DNA of 64,000 nt from Paragorgia papillata. Lineage: Eukaryota; Cnidaria; Anthozoa; Scleralcyonacea; Coralliidae. Below are positions 24,801 to 35,895 of the stretch, piece by piece (the first letter of the stretch is position 1; every line of letters starts with the position of its first letter). The translations under genes and the position numbers were made by a program. The stretch lies in the NCBI GenBank assembly GCA_035771165.1, contig JAWNZC010000117.1, positions 1,120,001 to 1,184,000 on the forward strand, read 5' to 3'. The notes under the pieces were generated by a model. That model did no database searches and was not told the origin of the DNA. It saw only the letters and a list, made by a program, of their open reading frames with translations.

Positions 24801-25434
24801 TGCGTGTTGTTTTTCCTGAACATTTGACCTCGCGAGGCTGTGAGACAAATATCTATCGTGTTTGATATAAGAGAATCTTGCTCAGCAAATGGCCTTGCAA
24901 GGTGGTTAGCTCAGCCAGTAGCTCTCGTGTGCGGCTGGCTTGCAGTTTTATTAATACTCACCAAAGAAAAATATTTGAGAGCTCCATTTAACAAATAGAT
25001 TCCATTTTGCCGTTGTCTGTTCAGTTATAGATGCACATATGACGTCACAACGTGGTAAGAACAAAAAAGTGGCCCACGAGACGCAGTCGAGTGGGTCACT
25101 GATGTTCTTACCATGTTGTGACGTCCTCTGTGCATGTATAACTGAACAGACAACAAAAAAATGGAATCTATTTGTTTTATACAATAAAAATTTAAGAAGT
25201 TTTTGTCGAAACTCTTGCTGGGTTTTGGGGCATGAAGAAGGAAAAAAGCAAGTCAGCTGACGTGATCTGACGTGACCATGTGTCTGTCCTCTAATAGATC
25301 ATGGCCAACAACCAATGAAAACACGCATAGCAACCAGGATATTGTATAAATCTAAATACTGTCATATGTTACCCTGAATAAATTCAGTCGCTTTACTTTT
25401 TTTACTTTACTTTTATCAGGTTTGGCAGTGCTAA
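15815..25434 (+). CDS. TRAF7: TRAF7 E3 ubiquitin-protein ligase
   Basis: TRAF7 is a RING E3 ligase that acts in MEKK3/JNK signalling and protein sumoylation/ubiquitination. Twenty-five coding exons read in phase: 15815-15857, 16010-16074, 16672-16776, 16881-16973, 17064-17156, 17405-17498, 17633-17666, 17885-17960, 18078-18136, 18359-18428, 18516-18581, 18924-19005, 19253-19326, 19740-19782, 20019-20071, 20138-20209, 20836-20918, 21038-21077, 21882-21998, 22074-22190, 22926-23045, 23786-23828, 23903-23991, 24219-24338, 25420-25434 (about 621 residues; human is 670). Order: Ser-rich N-terminus; RING (CMICCNVF...CGHTFCRSC...CPVD); TRAF-type zinc fingers ([24 protein letters not shown]); coiled coil ([20 protein letters not shown]); seven WD40 repeats ending [18 protein letters not shown] matches an internal Met of human TRAF7, so a little N-terminus may be missing. 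The acceptor at 21881 has a weak pyrimidine tract. Confidence 0.95.
18597..18880 (+). repeat. Degenerate CACATGTTTAT minisatellite
   Basis: Dozens of imperfect 10-12-bp CACATG(T/A)TTATCA units starting about 16 bases after the donor of the TRAF7 exon ending at 18581. Confidence 0.9.
19025..19150 (+). repeat. (AAAC)n / (AC)n microsatellite
   Basis: AAAC repeats, an AC run, then AAAC again, starting about 20 bases after the donor at 19006 in a TRAF7 intron. Confidence 0.95.
19343..19605 (+). repeat. 33-bp minisatellite, about 8 units
   Basis: Unit GTTGTGTGAGAGTTTGCACT plus ACACTGTACCAAT; one unit has a 4-base insert (TTAA) and another a T-to-G change. It begins 17 bases after the donor at 19327. 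Because 33 is a multiple of 3, all six frames stay open, which explains the apparent 60-110-codon ORFs. Confidence 0.93.
22198..22790 (+). repeat. GATGTGA-type minisatellite (10-12-bp units)
   Basis: Alternating GTGATGTGAG(G/A), GTGATGTGAAC and GTGGGTGTGA units filling the TRAF7 intron after exon 22074-22190. Confidence 0.92.
23457..23600 (+). repeat. (ACAAG)n pentanucleotide microsatellite
   Basis: About 25 pentamers of ACAAG with a short interruption (ATGCAAT) near 23567. TRAF7 intron. Confidence 0.95.
24988..25180. repeat. MITE-like palindrome in last TRAF7 intron
   Basis: AAATAGATTCCATTTTGCCG, TGTCTGTTCAGTTATA, ATGACGTCACAA and GGTAAGAACA recur inverted (TGTTCTTACC...AATGGAATCTATTTG). 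A smaller inverted pair, CCATTTGCTCAGCAAGATT and AATCTTGCTCAGCAAATGG, lies just upstream (24773-24890). Confidence 0.75.
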
Positions 25435-26090
25435 CAGAGTGCAATGCTACTAGTATACTAACCCAACGATCTGCTTCCGCGTGAAAACTGGAGACCCCCT
25501 ACGAGATCCACGGCATAGGACACGGGCACCAGTGAAGCTGAATGAACGAGAAACCGCACATGGATATAAAGTTTCTATGTATACGAGCTACTGGTCGAAC
25601 TACGCCAACTGAGTGATATATTACGCCACCATTTGTTTTTTTGGAGACCTCAATGGTACATGTCTACGGCGCCTTTAAAGCTCAATAGACGAACGAAAAA
25701 CTAAGAGATGATAGGCTAGCAATACAATTTTCTTCAGATTTTTTTGTGAAAGATTTTTGCAAAAGTGTACGAGATTTTTTCGATTGAAGCTCCCTCGATA
25801 AAATGTATTTGCTGCCACAACGGCCATCCTTTTGTCTTGACCATAATCACGGCTAGGCTTAGATCATAGTTATTTTCGCGTACGGCGGTGGATCGTTGAC
25901 TTTAAACATTAAATAAATGGAGTTCAAAGTAACGATTGTCTGACAATTTGTTACTATTATAAAAAGACGTATTTTGAAGATGTATATTGTTAAAGTTATG
26001 GAATTATTTCGTTTTAAGATTTGAATGTACACATTTTCAAGTTGTAAATAGAATAGCAAATAAATATTGTTATGTATCATGATGATTAAT
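25435..26090 (+). other. Probable TRAF7 3' UTR with poly(A) signal
   Basis: Gene-free stretch after the TRAF7 stop. AATAAA occurs at 26059-26064, a plausible end of the transcript. No other structure seen. Confidence 0.4.
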
Positions 26091-26214
26091 TACTACCAAC
26101 CCATTGATCTTGGTGGTTGGAGTTACTTGCATAAATATTAAATGATATGATAATGATATGATTGAGATAAATGATACGATGGTGCGATATATAATGATAT
26201 ATGATAATGTATGA

Positions 26215-26640
26215 CTGATGTGATTACATGATAATGATGATACGGTAATATGATGATGCTGGAGATGATGACGGTGGTAGTGGTGGTGGTAATCATGGTG
26301 GTGGTGATGTTGATGATGGTGGTGGTGGTGATGATAGTGGTGATGATGGTGGTAGTGGTGATAGTTATGGTGATGATGGTGGAGTGGTGATGATCGTGGT
26401 GACGGTGGTCGTGATGATGGTGGTAATGGTGATATTTATGGTGATGATAGTGATGGTGATGACGATGATGGTAGTGATGATTATGATGATTGTTGCAATG
26501 GATGAACCAAGCGAAAATATAATTCTAGTAAGGAATATTATTGCCCAGCATATGTTATCGTTCTGTTTATTCCTTATTAGAATATGATGATTGTGGTGGT
26601 AGTTGTGGTGGTGGTGATGAGTGTGTACCACGGTTGTTAT
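26215..26640 (+). repeat. (GATGGT)n-type microsatellite upstream of SNW1
   Basis: Degenerate GATGAT/GGTGGT trinucleotide-based tract, interrupted at about 26490-26585, ending about 100 bases before the SNW1 ATG, so it occupies the likely promoter/5' UTR. Confidence 0.9.
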
Positions 26641-26743
26641 AATAATAATGATCTCTCCCCAGTCTACCAAGAATCGCTCGATGCACATTGCCCAGTCATT
26701 ATCCCATCATGCTTTACGCCAAGTGGCAAGATCTGATTCCAAC

Positions 26744-29700
26744 ATGTCTCTGACGAGGTAACAGTTGTTTTATATAATTGAAAGTTTTCACGCATTATTC
26801 TCCATCCTTCAACACAGTTCATCCATTAATCATATCTTTTGTTTAGTTTACTCCCCAGCCCCGGCCCACAGGCCGTATCAAGAAGCAAACGACGACGATT
26901 TAGAAAGAGCTTATAGTAAAGTATGTATGGAACATGTCTTCAGATGGACTTCACACTAATTTGTTTTGGTATTATACGAATGATTATTCTGTATTTGTGT
27001 TACTATAGTTGACAACAGTATCTGTAACGAGAAGAGAACCACCTCCGTATGGACAGCGAAGAAATTGGGTCCCTCGATCACAAGAGGTAATTTGCTGTTT
27101 TTATTTATTAAAATAATATGTTTCCCCTCAATGCAGTTGATGAAATCGATGACAATCAAGATCAAGTAATCAATTGATTTTTGATATTTGATCAATAATC
27201 AATAAAGGAGGTTTTTCTGATTATTGATTGGTATATTTGATTTATGTCAATACTCAATAGCAATCGATGAACCAGTTACCACACACCTTTTTTAAAATAT
27301 ATTTTATAAATAATAATATGTCTGTCCTTGAATGTAGGACTTTGGAGATGGGGGAGCATTTCCAGAAATTCATGTTGCCCAGTTTCCCTTGGATATGGGA
27401 AAAAATAAAAAGGTATTGATTTTCACATGAGAAATACTGTACAAGCTTGTTCTGTCTTGGATGATTGACTGCACTGATAAAGTACTCCTGGTATACTTTG
27501 ATAACATTTTTTCCTACAGGCATCATCAACTGCAGTCCCAGTCAAGTTAGATTCTCAAGGAAGGGTGAAATACGAAGACCTTGTTCGGCAAGGACACTCG
27601 AAGGACAGAGTAAGCATTTGAATGTTTATGAAGAAGACTGTCCAAAGTATTTGTATTCATATGCGTGTGTTTTGAACTTTTAGGTAGTTCATTCACATTT
27701 CCAAGATTTGATTCCTGCCCAAGTGAGCAAAGAAGATGACCCTGAGCTAGACAAACCTGATGACGAAGAAATAGCAGAGGTAAAAAACAGTGTTTAGAAG
27801 CATTATAAAAATAGTGGGCTGCGTAGGTGGTGTAGAATTAACAACAATCGAAATATAGTAAGGTTAGATATACTGCCGAAACAGAGAACGTAGGAGTCTA
27901 ACGTTTCGAGCGAAGGCCCTTCGTCAGAGAGAAATGTAAAGAGTGTAAACAAACAATGAGCTTTATATACGAAAGGTAATCATGTGACCAAAAATAAGCC
28001 AATCAGATAACAATAACAAATTGATAAATGTAGTTAAATGGAATTTAAGTAAGTTAACAACTAAGAGCGGGCAGTAAAGCGGGTCAGGCAGGCGCACGTA
28101 GTTGGACGTGGTGAATATTGCTCAACGTAGCGTGGTGGAAAGTACACTTCTTTGAAGCGTGAAAGTTGTTTGTGTGTATCTTCCCCCTCCCTCCAAAAAA
28201 AAATCATTTTTTCTTTCTTCTTTTGACTCTATACCTTCCACTGACGTAGTCAGTGTGACGGGTGCCTGGAGTCTGGTGTGAGGGCTGATGGCTGGGTTGC
28301 GGGGATTTGCCAGTCATGAGAGCGGTATTCTATCTGGGGGCTGGCTGTGGAAGTGGAAGCCCCTGGATGACCCAGGCACCCAAACTGCACAAGCGATGCA
28401 GTTGTTAATGAGATGCAAAAAATTAGCCAATCAAAGCAAAATAACAATAACAAAGGAAAACACAAAGGAAATCAGTACCATGTCCGTGGTTTTATACCTG
28501 ATAAAACTTCTTGACATCAGAAAGAATACTAATGAACATACAATTTTATATAAAGAATACTAATGAACATAACATCCAATAACGAATCATTTTTGAAGCC
28601 ATTCAAAACACTCGCATCACATGTTTTATCAGATCGAAAACACTCGGGCTGCACCCTCGTGGTTTTAAATCTGATAAAACACGAGCAGGAGTGTTTTATC
28701 AGATTTAAAACCATGAGGGTTTGGTTAATATTACTTGGCTAATTGGCTAATATTACTTATATCTTTCTTCTTTTTGTAGGTCACTGAGAAGACTCGTTTA
28801 GCTTTGGAAAAAGAAGTTTCATCCAAGATTTCAGCAGCTCAACCTACTCATGTCCCTCAGCAACAAGGGGGTGCCCAGTATATACGTTACACTCCATCAC
28901 AGCAAGGTGTGGGTTATAACTCTGGGGCAAAACAACGTGTTATCCGCATGGTCGAGGCACAAAAAGATCCCATGGAACCTCCAAGATTTAAGTATGGAAA
29001 GCTAGCATTTTTGTGAAGAAAACCAGTTTGAGTTGTACAGTAAAATCACCACATATACTGTAGTGTATATTGTTAATTTCATGCTTGTTCTCATCTAGGC
29101 ACATACTGGTATTTAAGTGTGGGGGGGGGGGGGGGGCAAGCCTTGAATTTCATCGAGGACATGTCCTCCGATAATCGTCTTTTGGCCGCCGATAGGGATT
29201 TTCCCCCCATAATATGTAGGACACTTTTGTCCTCCGATTGAGTTTTGAGTTTTTAAATTTTCCTGATTGATCGAACGTATGATCATAAGAAAATGTTCGG
29301 CAATAGAATATCCCAGCCAACCCAGCCAATGATTGAATTATCAGCGTGTAAATGTTTTGGCGGCAATTGTGGGATCAGCCTGGAAATGCAGGCACAACTG
29401 TGCTTACCACATGTTCAAGCGCTGGCAGCCATGATTGTGCATTGACATTAAAATATGCAGAGGACATTGTTCAGTGTCGGAGTGAAGCGATCTGCATGTC
29501 CAAGCGAAGAAGACAGTCCTACATGTATATCTATATACCGGTACCAGTCACTACTAACTACAATAATACTATGACAGAATATTATGTGAATGTTAGTCGC
29601 TCTTTATCATGGATTTAGTCATTTCCTGACTGTATAGGATAACAGTTTTATCCTAGCCAAGAGAAAAATGTCCTTGGATAGCCTCATGGAAACTCATTAT

Positions 29701-32700
29701 TGGAGGACATTTTTGTCTTTGGATGCAAAAAGTATAATTCAAGGCCTGTGGGGGGGGGGGGGGGTAATTCAAGGCCTGGGGGGGGTAGTGGTATTGCAAA
29801 CTCACTGTTTCATGCATGTATATAAATCATCTGTTATAATTATGCACCTGTCAAACTGTTCTTCTTTGATTTGCTGTAGAACAAACAAGAAAATTCCACG
29901 AGGTCCACCTTCCCCCCCTGCTCCAGTCATGCACTCGCCCAACAGAAAGGTAACAATATAGCCAAATATTACATATTATGAATGATTCATATAATTTAGT
30001 CATATGCTATGTATAATGTGTATAATATAGTCAGCTTTAAAACTAATGTTTGTTTATCACTTTTCAAGGTAACTGTGAAAGAACAACAAGACTGGAAGAT
30101 TCCTCCATGTATTTCCAACTGGAAAAATGCAAAGGTAATTACCATTCATTGCTCTGTTCAGTCTGTTACAGTTGTGAATGTACATGTACACTTTGCAGTA
30201 TAAGCTATCTATTAGCTACATGTACATGTATATTTTGATTTGTCAAACTTTGTGTAATGTATCAGATTATGAAGATTCTAAGTTTCATGATTTGGGCATT
30301 AAGTTTTGTTCTGATTGGCTGGGCTCCATGCATTTATAAGGGAACAGAGATCATGAATGACGTAAAATAGCGTTGGGTGGTGTCAGCTGGCCAGAAAAGC
30401 CGGCCAAGTTCCAAAACCACCTCACTTTTAGCTTGGTTTTTCTTCTTATTTTATAAAACAAATAAAACATACCGCCCCTGTGCATTTGTACTCTTATAAA
30501 GGTACGTTTAACGTCATTTGAACACGAAAGAAGTGTGAAGGCCACTCAACCTCTTTCGGGTTTAAATGACGTTAAACGAACCTTTATAAGAGTTTATAAA
30601 ATAAGGTGTCCTCTACGCACGCTCTGATTGGCTGGGCCCCGTGCATTTATAAGAGTATGAAGATCATGAATGACGTAAAATGGCGTGGAGTGGCGTAGGA
30701 TGGCGTCACCTGGCGGGAAAAGCTAGCGAACCTTCAAAACTATCCCACTTTTAGTTTATTTCCCCCCCTCTTATTTATAAAACAAATAAAACATACCGCT
30801 CCTGTGCATATGTACTCTTATTAAGGTTCGTTTGACGTGATTTGAGCACGAAAGAAGTGTAAAAGAACTTGGCTATCGCTTCGTGCCTCTACTCAACTTC
30901 TTTCGTGTTCAAATGACGTCAAACGAACCTTTATAAGAGTACATATGCACGGAGCTTTATGTTTTATTTGTTAAACATAATCTTTATGTTTTATTTGTTA
31001 AATAACATCGACATATATCTGACTGACTTTTCTCTATTCCTTTCTTATTAAAAATGCTAGGGTTACACTATACCGTTAGACAAAAGGTTAGCTGCTGATG
31101 GACGAGGTCTTCAAGATCCTCATATTAATGATAAATTTGCAAAACTTGCCGAAGCCTTGTATATAGCAGATAGAAAGGTATGAAAACGATGCAGCAAACA
31201 GGCATAATTATTTTTTTTCTTGACTTCACAAATAGTTTTCGTGACATAGCTACAAAGTAGAACTGTCCTCTGAATTTTAGGCTCGGGAAGCTGTTGAAAT
31301 GCGCGCTCAATTAGAAAAGAAAGTTGCTCAAAGGGAAAAAGAGAAACAAGAGGATAAGCTTCGAAAAATGGCGCAAAAAGCTCGGGAAGCTAGGGCGGGT
31401 ATTCAGAATGTTTCAGGTATTGCAAATTATCAATCTACCGAAGTTTGCCAGTAGTGTAAGCTTGGTTTATCGACTCCTTCTTTTCGTGCTAAGTTAAATT
31501 TTCTTTACCAGATAAATCACACGACGAAAGAGAACGAGACCAGCTCCGTTATGACAGACACAAGGATCGAGAAAAGGAGCGACGGATTGCTAAAGCAGCA
31601 CCAGATAAAAGGTGACCAAGGAGCTTGTTTACATGAGAGCCGGGACGGGAAAAGTATAAGCGGGACGGGAAAAGTATAAGCGGGACGGGACGTTTTTCAT
31701 CCCGGGTTTATATGAGAATGTTTTCAGGCGGGAGAATTGCGACCCGGACGTTTCACAACACAGCTAGAAAGATGTAAAAACCACAGAATAACAGAGAAAT
31801 AAATAGAATTTGACGTACAGTATTATAAAGAGCTGCTGTCCTCCTACTTGCCGTTATCACTCACTGGTATCGAATAAACAGCTTTTAAGAATAAGGATAA
31901 TACCGGAAACAGTATACCCGTCATATCGTCCCGGTTAGGCCGGACAGAGTCAGAGCATTTATATGGTGAGAATTGCCTCTTCTAGCCAGGATTCCGGTTG
32001 AGCAAACCGAGATCTCGGTTAGGCGGGGACGGGACAAAAAACGTCCCGGCAAACACTTTCAAACACTTTTTTCCGTCCCGGCATGCGTCCCGTCCGGCCT
32101 TCCATGTGACCAGTCCCTGATCAACTTCATACCAGTGTACATGTACTCCCTCTCAAATGGTCCTTGTGCATGTACTTCTATTATGCAGCGCCAATCTAAG
32201 TTGTAATGTTTCTGGCCTTTTTTGTTTGCTTTCGATGATAATTTTATTATATGTTGAATATCTACCTGTAGGTCAAAACTGCAACGTGATCGGGATCGTG
32301 ATGTCACTGAGAAAATTGCTTTAGGCATGGCCGGAGGCTCTCAGTCACAAGAGGCTTTGTATGACCAGCGGTTATTCAACCAAAACAAAGTGAGCTTATT
32401 TGTTCTTATGTTTGTTCGTTCGTTTGTTTGTTTGTTTGTTTGTTTGTTTGTTTGTTTGTTTGTTTGTTTGTTTGTTTGTTTGTTTGTTTGTTTGTTTGTT
32501 TGTTTGTTTGTTTGTTTGTTACCATATTAGATATAATGCATTGTTTTTCTTACAGTAAGCTAATAGAATTAGAGTACTGTAGATTTGCTTAGAATCATTT
32601 ATTGAAAAATGAAAATAAAATCGAGAAGAGTCGTATCTTTCTCTTCTCGTAACAACATGCATTACGACATTAACATATATCATCACACTTGCACATAGCA

Positions 32701-33277
32701 GTATATAATGTCATGCATCGAACTCAACCTACGTTCAAGTCATCTGAGTCCCAGTAGTTCAATGGTTAGAGCGGTGAAGTCACCGGCGATCAGAAGGTTG
32801 TGAGTTCAAGTCCTGTTTGGGAACTCAGAAATTTTTTGAAGTAACATGGCTCGAAATTAGAATTATTAATTTTATCAAAATTGGAATCATAAGAAATAGC
32901 TACTGTATTAAGTAACCATTTGTTTGGTGGTCGCGAAAAATTCGTTTTCAGGCAAAGCCCTTATTAAACGAGGGAGAAAATTTAATTTCAGGGTATAGCA
33001 TCTGGTTTTGGTGAAGATGATACGTACAATGTGTACGATAAACCCTGGCGAGAATCAGGAAGCACTGCAAATGCAGTTTATAGACCCTCGAGGAATAATG
33101 ACAAGGATATCTATGGCGATGACTTGAACAAGCTGATAAACACGGAGAGGTAAGGGCAGTGTTGAATGAGGTCTGAGTCAAACCAAGCAGACTTTAGTAT
33201 TTTACTTTGTCTGACGCCAGACGATTTTACTCTGTATAACACCAGACGATTTTACTCTGTCTAACGCCAGACGAGAC

Positions 33278-33311
<34 letters not shown>

Positions 33312-33357
33312 TTGTTTAACGCCAGACGATTTTACTCTATCTAACGCCAGACGAGAC

Positions 33358-33417
<60 letters not shown>

Positions 33418-33437
33418 TGTCTAACGCCAGACGAGAC

Positions 33438-33471
<34 letters not shown>

Positions 33472-33486
33472 TTGTCTATACCAGAC

Positions 33487-33521
<35 letters not shown>

Positions 33522-33536
33522 TGTCTAACACCAGAC

Positions 33537-33621
<85 letters not shown>

Positions 33622-33636
33622 TGTCTAACACCAGAC

Positions 33637-33671
<35 letters not shown>

Positions 33672-33734
33672 TGTATAACACCAGACGATTTTACTCTGTC
33701 TAACACCAGACGATTTTACTCTGTATAACGCCAG

Positions 33735-33771
<37 letters not shown>

Positions 33772-33811
33772 TGTCTAACACCAGACGATTTTACTCTGTC
33801 TAACACCAGAC

Positions 33812-33844
<33 letters not shown>

Positions 33845-33861
33845 ACTGTCTAACGCCAGAC

Positions 33862-33896
<35 letters not shown>

Positions 33897-33936
33897 TGTC
33901 TAACGCCAGACGATTTCACTCTGTCTAACGCCAGAC

Positions 33937-33996
<60 letters not shown>

Positions 33997-34011
33997 TGTC
34001 TAACACCAGAC

Positions 34012-34046
<35 letters not shown>

Positions 34047-34109
34047 TGTATAACACCAGACGATTTTACTCTGTCTAACACCAGACGATTTTACTCTGTA
34101 TAACGCCAG

Positions 34110-34146
<37 letters not shown>

Positions 34147-34161
34147 TGTCTAACACCAGAC

Positions 34162-34196
<35 letters not shown>

Positions 34197-35895
34197 TGTA
34201 TAACACCAGACGATTTTACTTTGTCTAACACCAGACGATTTTACTCTGTATAACGCCAGGGAAGACGGTAGGATGAAAGTTTCAAAAACAAGTGGGGTGT
34301 CCTGTTTACTTTTGACCATGTGCATGTTTATACTGTAGATAAGTCAGTATAAAAAAGGTGGTATATTTCATTTTCAGCCTTCTTAGCTTAGCTATTTTAA
34401 CAAATATTCTAGGTTCCAACCTGATAAAGAGTTTGCTGGTACAGACCCCAACATGCGGCGTGATGGTCCAGTGCAGTTTGAGAGAGACGAGGAAGATCCG
34501 TTTGGTCTTGATAAGTTTCTTACCGAGGCAAAAAAGGCGGGAAAACGTACTGCAGATGAACCCAGGAGTAGCAGGTAATGTTGGTGATGTTTGTCCCTTT
34601 CCTACACGCGTAAAAATCTCGCAAGTTGTTACAGCATTGTTGCCTGAACAATGCTGTAACAACTTGTTGACATATGTGAACAACATTGATGAATGAACAA
34701 CATTGTTCATCATTGTTTCAACAAGTTGTTCCAGCTTGATAAAACAACAACCGTTCTTCACGCATGTTGTAACAACCGAAGAACGTGTTGATACATCAAC
34801 CATGTTCACCATTGTTGTAACATTGTTGTTCATCGTTGTTATTTCGTCATGCTGTTACAACATGTTGTATCATGTGCGAACAACGTTGTTGGCTATAAAA
34901 ATGTGCTGTTGGAGCAACTTGTTCATGACTGTTGATTTATCCGTTAAACAAGTTGTTCGAACCATAAGTGAACAACTTGTTGACAACTTGTTCACGGCAA
35001 GCAGCACAACATTGTTCACGCCTGTTGACAACCGTGAATAAGTTGTGCGTTTTTACGCGTGTACCTGGATAATGTCCAGGTGACATTCGTTGCATACAAA
35101 ACATTCACTTAAGTAAGAGGTCTAAAGTCTTGATGAAAAAAGGGTATATTTTGGCAACAAAAAATGGGGAATGTTAGGAGATGCCCATTTTGTCATGCGC
35201 CTCACGCCTCCCGATTTGGAGAAAATAATAATAAAAAACACTGTTGAGTGAAGCATAATGTTTTATAGCGTAGCGTAATGTCTAACAACGTAGCGTAACG
35301 TCTTGCAAAATATCGGAACACTTATAACGCAACGTAATGTCTTACGGCGTATCGTAGCAGAACCTGTTATAATGCAGCGTAACGTCTTACAACGTATATA
35401 GCGCAATGTCTTACTAAACGTATTGTAGTGAAACGTCTGGTTTTAATAACACATAATTTTGTCTTTACGCGCCTGTCTTTAGTATGATAAAAGTAGCGTG
35501 CTGCGTAGGCAGTGTAGAAACAACAATCGAAATATAGTAACTTAGGTTAGATATACTGCCGAAACAGAGAACGTAGGAATCTAACGTTTCGAGCGAAGGC
35601 CCTTCGTCAGAGAGAAACGTTTCTCTCCGACGAAGGGCCTTCGCTCGAAACGTTAGATTCCTACGTTCTCTGTTTCGGCAGTATATCTAACCTAAGTTAC
35701 TATATTTCGATTGTTGTCTTTAGTATGCATGGCAAGCATGGCAAGCGATGTCCCACGCACCTTCAAGAGATCATATGACCAGGCCTGATGTGTAGGATTT
35801 AATTTTGTTTTAACTCAAACACCAAGTTTTAGCTTTTTTCTTCCTTGTGTTGCAGAGATGCCGACAGTCGCAATACCAAACGAAGTAAGCGTTGA
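26744..35895 (+). CDS. SNW1: SNW1/SKIP spliceosome and transcription co-regulator (apparent 1-base frameshift in exon 2)
   Basis: SNW1 is a nuclear component of the activated spliceosome and a Notch/nuclear-receptor coactivator. Sixteen exons: 26744-26757, 26847-26920, 27009-27086, 27338-27412, 27520-27609, 27684-27779, 28780-28991, 29880-29949, 30069-30134, 31061-31177, 31281-31416, 31512-31611, 32272-32389, 32992-33149, 34413-34574, 35856-35895. Motifs: MSLTSLL start, REPPPYGQR, DFGDGGAFPEIHVAQFPLDM, QYIRYTPSQQGVGYNSGAKQ, IPRGPPSPPAPVMHSP, the SNW block SNWKNAKGYTIPLDKR, and EDPFGLDKFL near the C-terminus, ending in basic KRSKR. The total is about 534 residues against 536 in human. Exon 2 is 74 bases where phase requires 73; the reading frame changes within it around the CCCC at 26853-26856. 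All other junctions agree. Confidence 0.93.
27838..27945 (+). repeat. Single arm of the CGAAATATAGTAAGG MITE
   Basis: CGAAATATAGTAAGGTTAGA through CGAAGGCCCTTCGTCAGAGA, with no inverted partner nearby; a truncated or solo arm in SNW1 intron 6. The rest of the intron has hairpins at 28259-28385 (GGTGCCTGG/CCAGGCACC) and 28620-28710 (GTTTTATCAGAT units). Confidence 0.7.
30300..30960. repeat. Two related palindromic units in SNW1 intron
   Basis: CTGATTGGCTGGGC(T/C)CC and GCATTTATAAG occur near 30312 and 30626. Each is followed by an inverted pair built on GTACTCTTATAAAGGTTCGT and CGAACCTTTATAAGAG flanking an ACACGAAAGAAGTGT hairpin (30480-30595 and 30815-30950). Confidence 0.75.
31620..32115. 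repeat. GC-rich inverted-repeat element in SNW1 intron
   Basis: GTTTACATGAGAGCCGGGAC with CGGGACGGGA repeats at the left faces CGTCCCG repeats and GGCCTTCCATGTGACC at the right. The interior is unremarkable. Confidence 0.5.
32400..32520 (+). repeat. (GTTT)n microsatellite
   Basis: Nearly pure GTTT tract starting about 10-25 bases after the SNW1 donor at 32390. Confidence 0.95.
32742..32830 (+). repeat. tRNA-like SINE head
   Basis: CTGAGTCCCAGTAGTTCAAT GGTTAGAGC (A-box-like) and GAGTTCAAGTCC (B-box-like), bracketed by CTGAG/CTCAG as at 1395 and 60703. Anticodon stem irregular; not called as a functional tRNA. Confidence 0.5.
33200..34262 (+). repeat. 25-bp satellite array in SNW1 intron, about 42 units
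   Basis: Unit CGATTTTACTCTGTCTAACG + CCAGA, with variants (ACACCAGA, GTATAAC) and extra 5-base CGAGA insertions near the 5' end. Single or partial units also occur outside the array, at 37025, 39353, 44688, 45828, 50586 and 54186. Confidence 0.96.
34602..35065. repeat. Terminal-inverted-repeat element with ACAACTTGTTG units
   Basis: Termini TACACGCGTAAAAA and TTTTTACGCGTGTA enclose many AACAACTTGTT / ACATTGTT units in both orientations. The related block at 44461-44920 carries the same GTTTTTACACATGTAC terminus. Confidence 0.75.
35265..35450 (+). repeat. Degenerate ~20-bp GTAACGTCTTACAACGTAGC repeats
   Basis: Several imperfect units of GCGTAATGTCTTACAACGTA type. The same unit recurs at 49017-49190, 51400-51510 and 52445-52665. 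Confidence 0.75.
35505..35716. repeat. MITE, CGAAATATAGTAAGG family, almost perfect palindrome
   Basis: The arm from CAATCGAAATATAGTAACTT to CGAAGGCCCTTCGTCAGAGA is followed at once by its reverse complement with practically no loop or mismatch. It is the best-preserved copy in the window and sits about 140 bases before the last SNW1 exon. Confidence 0.9.

Noticed and set aside
24389..24827. Frames around ATATGGGTATCCC repeats
   Set aside because: Low-complexity duplicated sequence in the last TRAF7 intron, with a weak 5S-SINE-like fragment (GTTAGCGCGCTGCCTT); not convincing as gene or SINE.
33200..34262. CRISPR-like array
   Set aside because: Direct head-to-tail 25-mers without spacers, in an animal intron; a satellite.
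34306..34833. 175-codon minus-strand frame overlapping SNW1 exon 15
   Set aside because: Antisense shadow of the exon plus an inverted-repeat element; no family resemblance.
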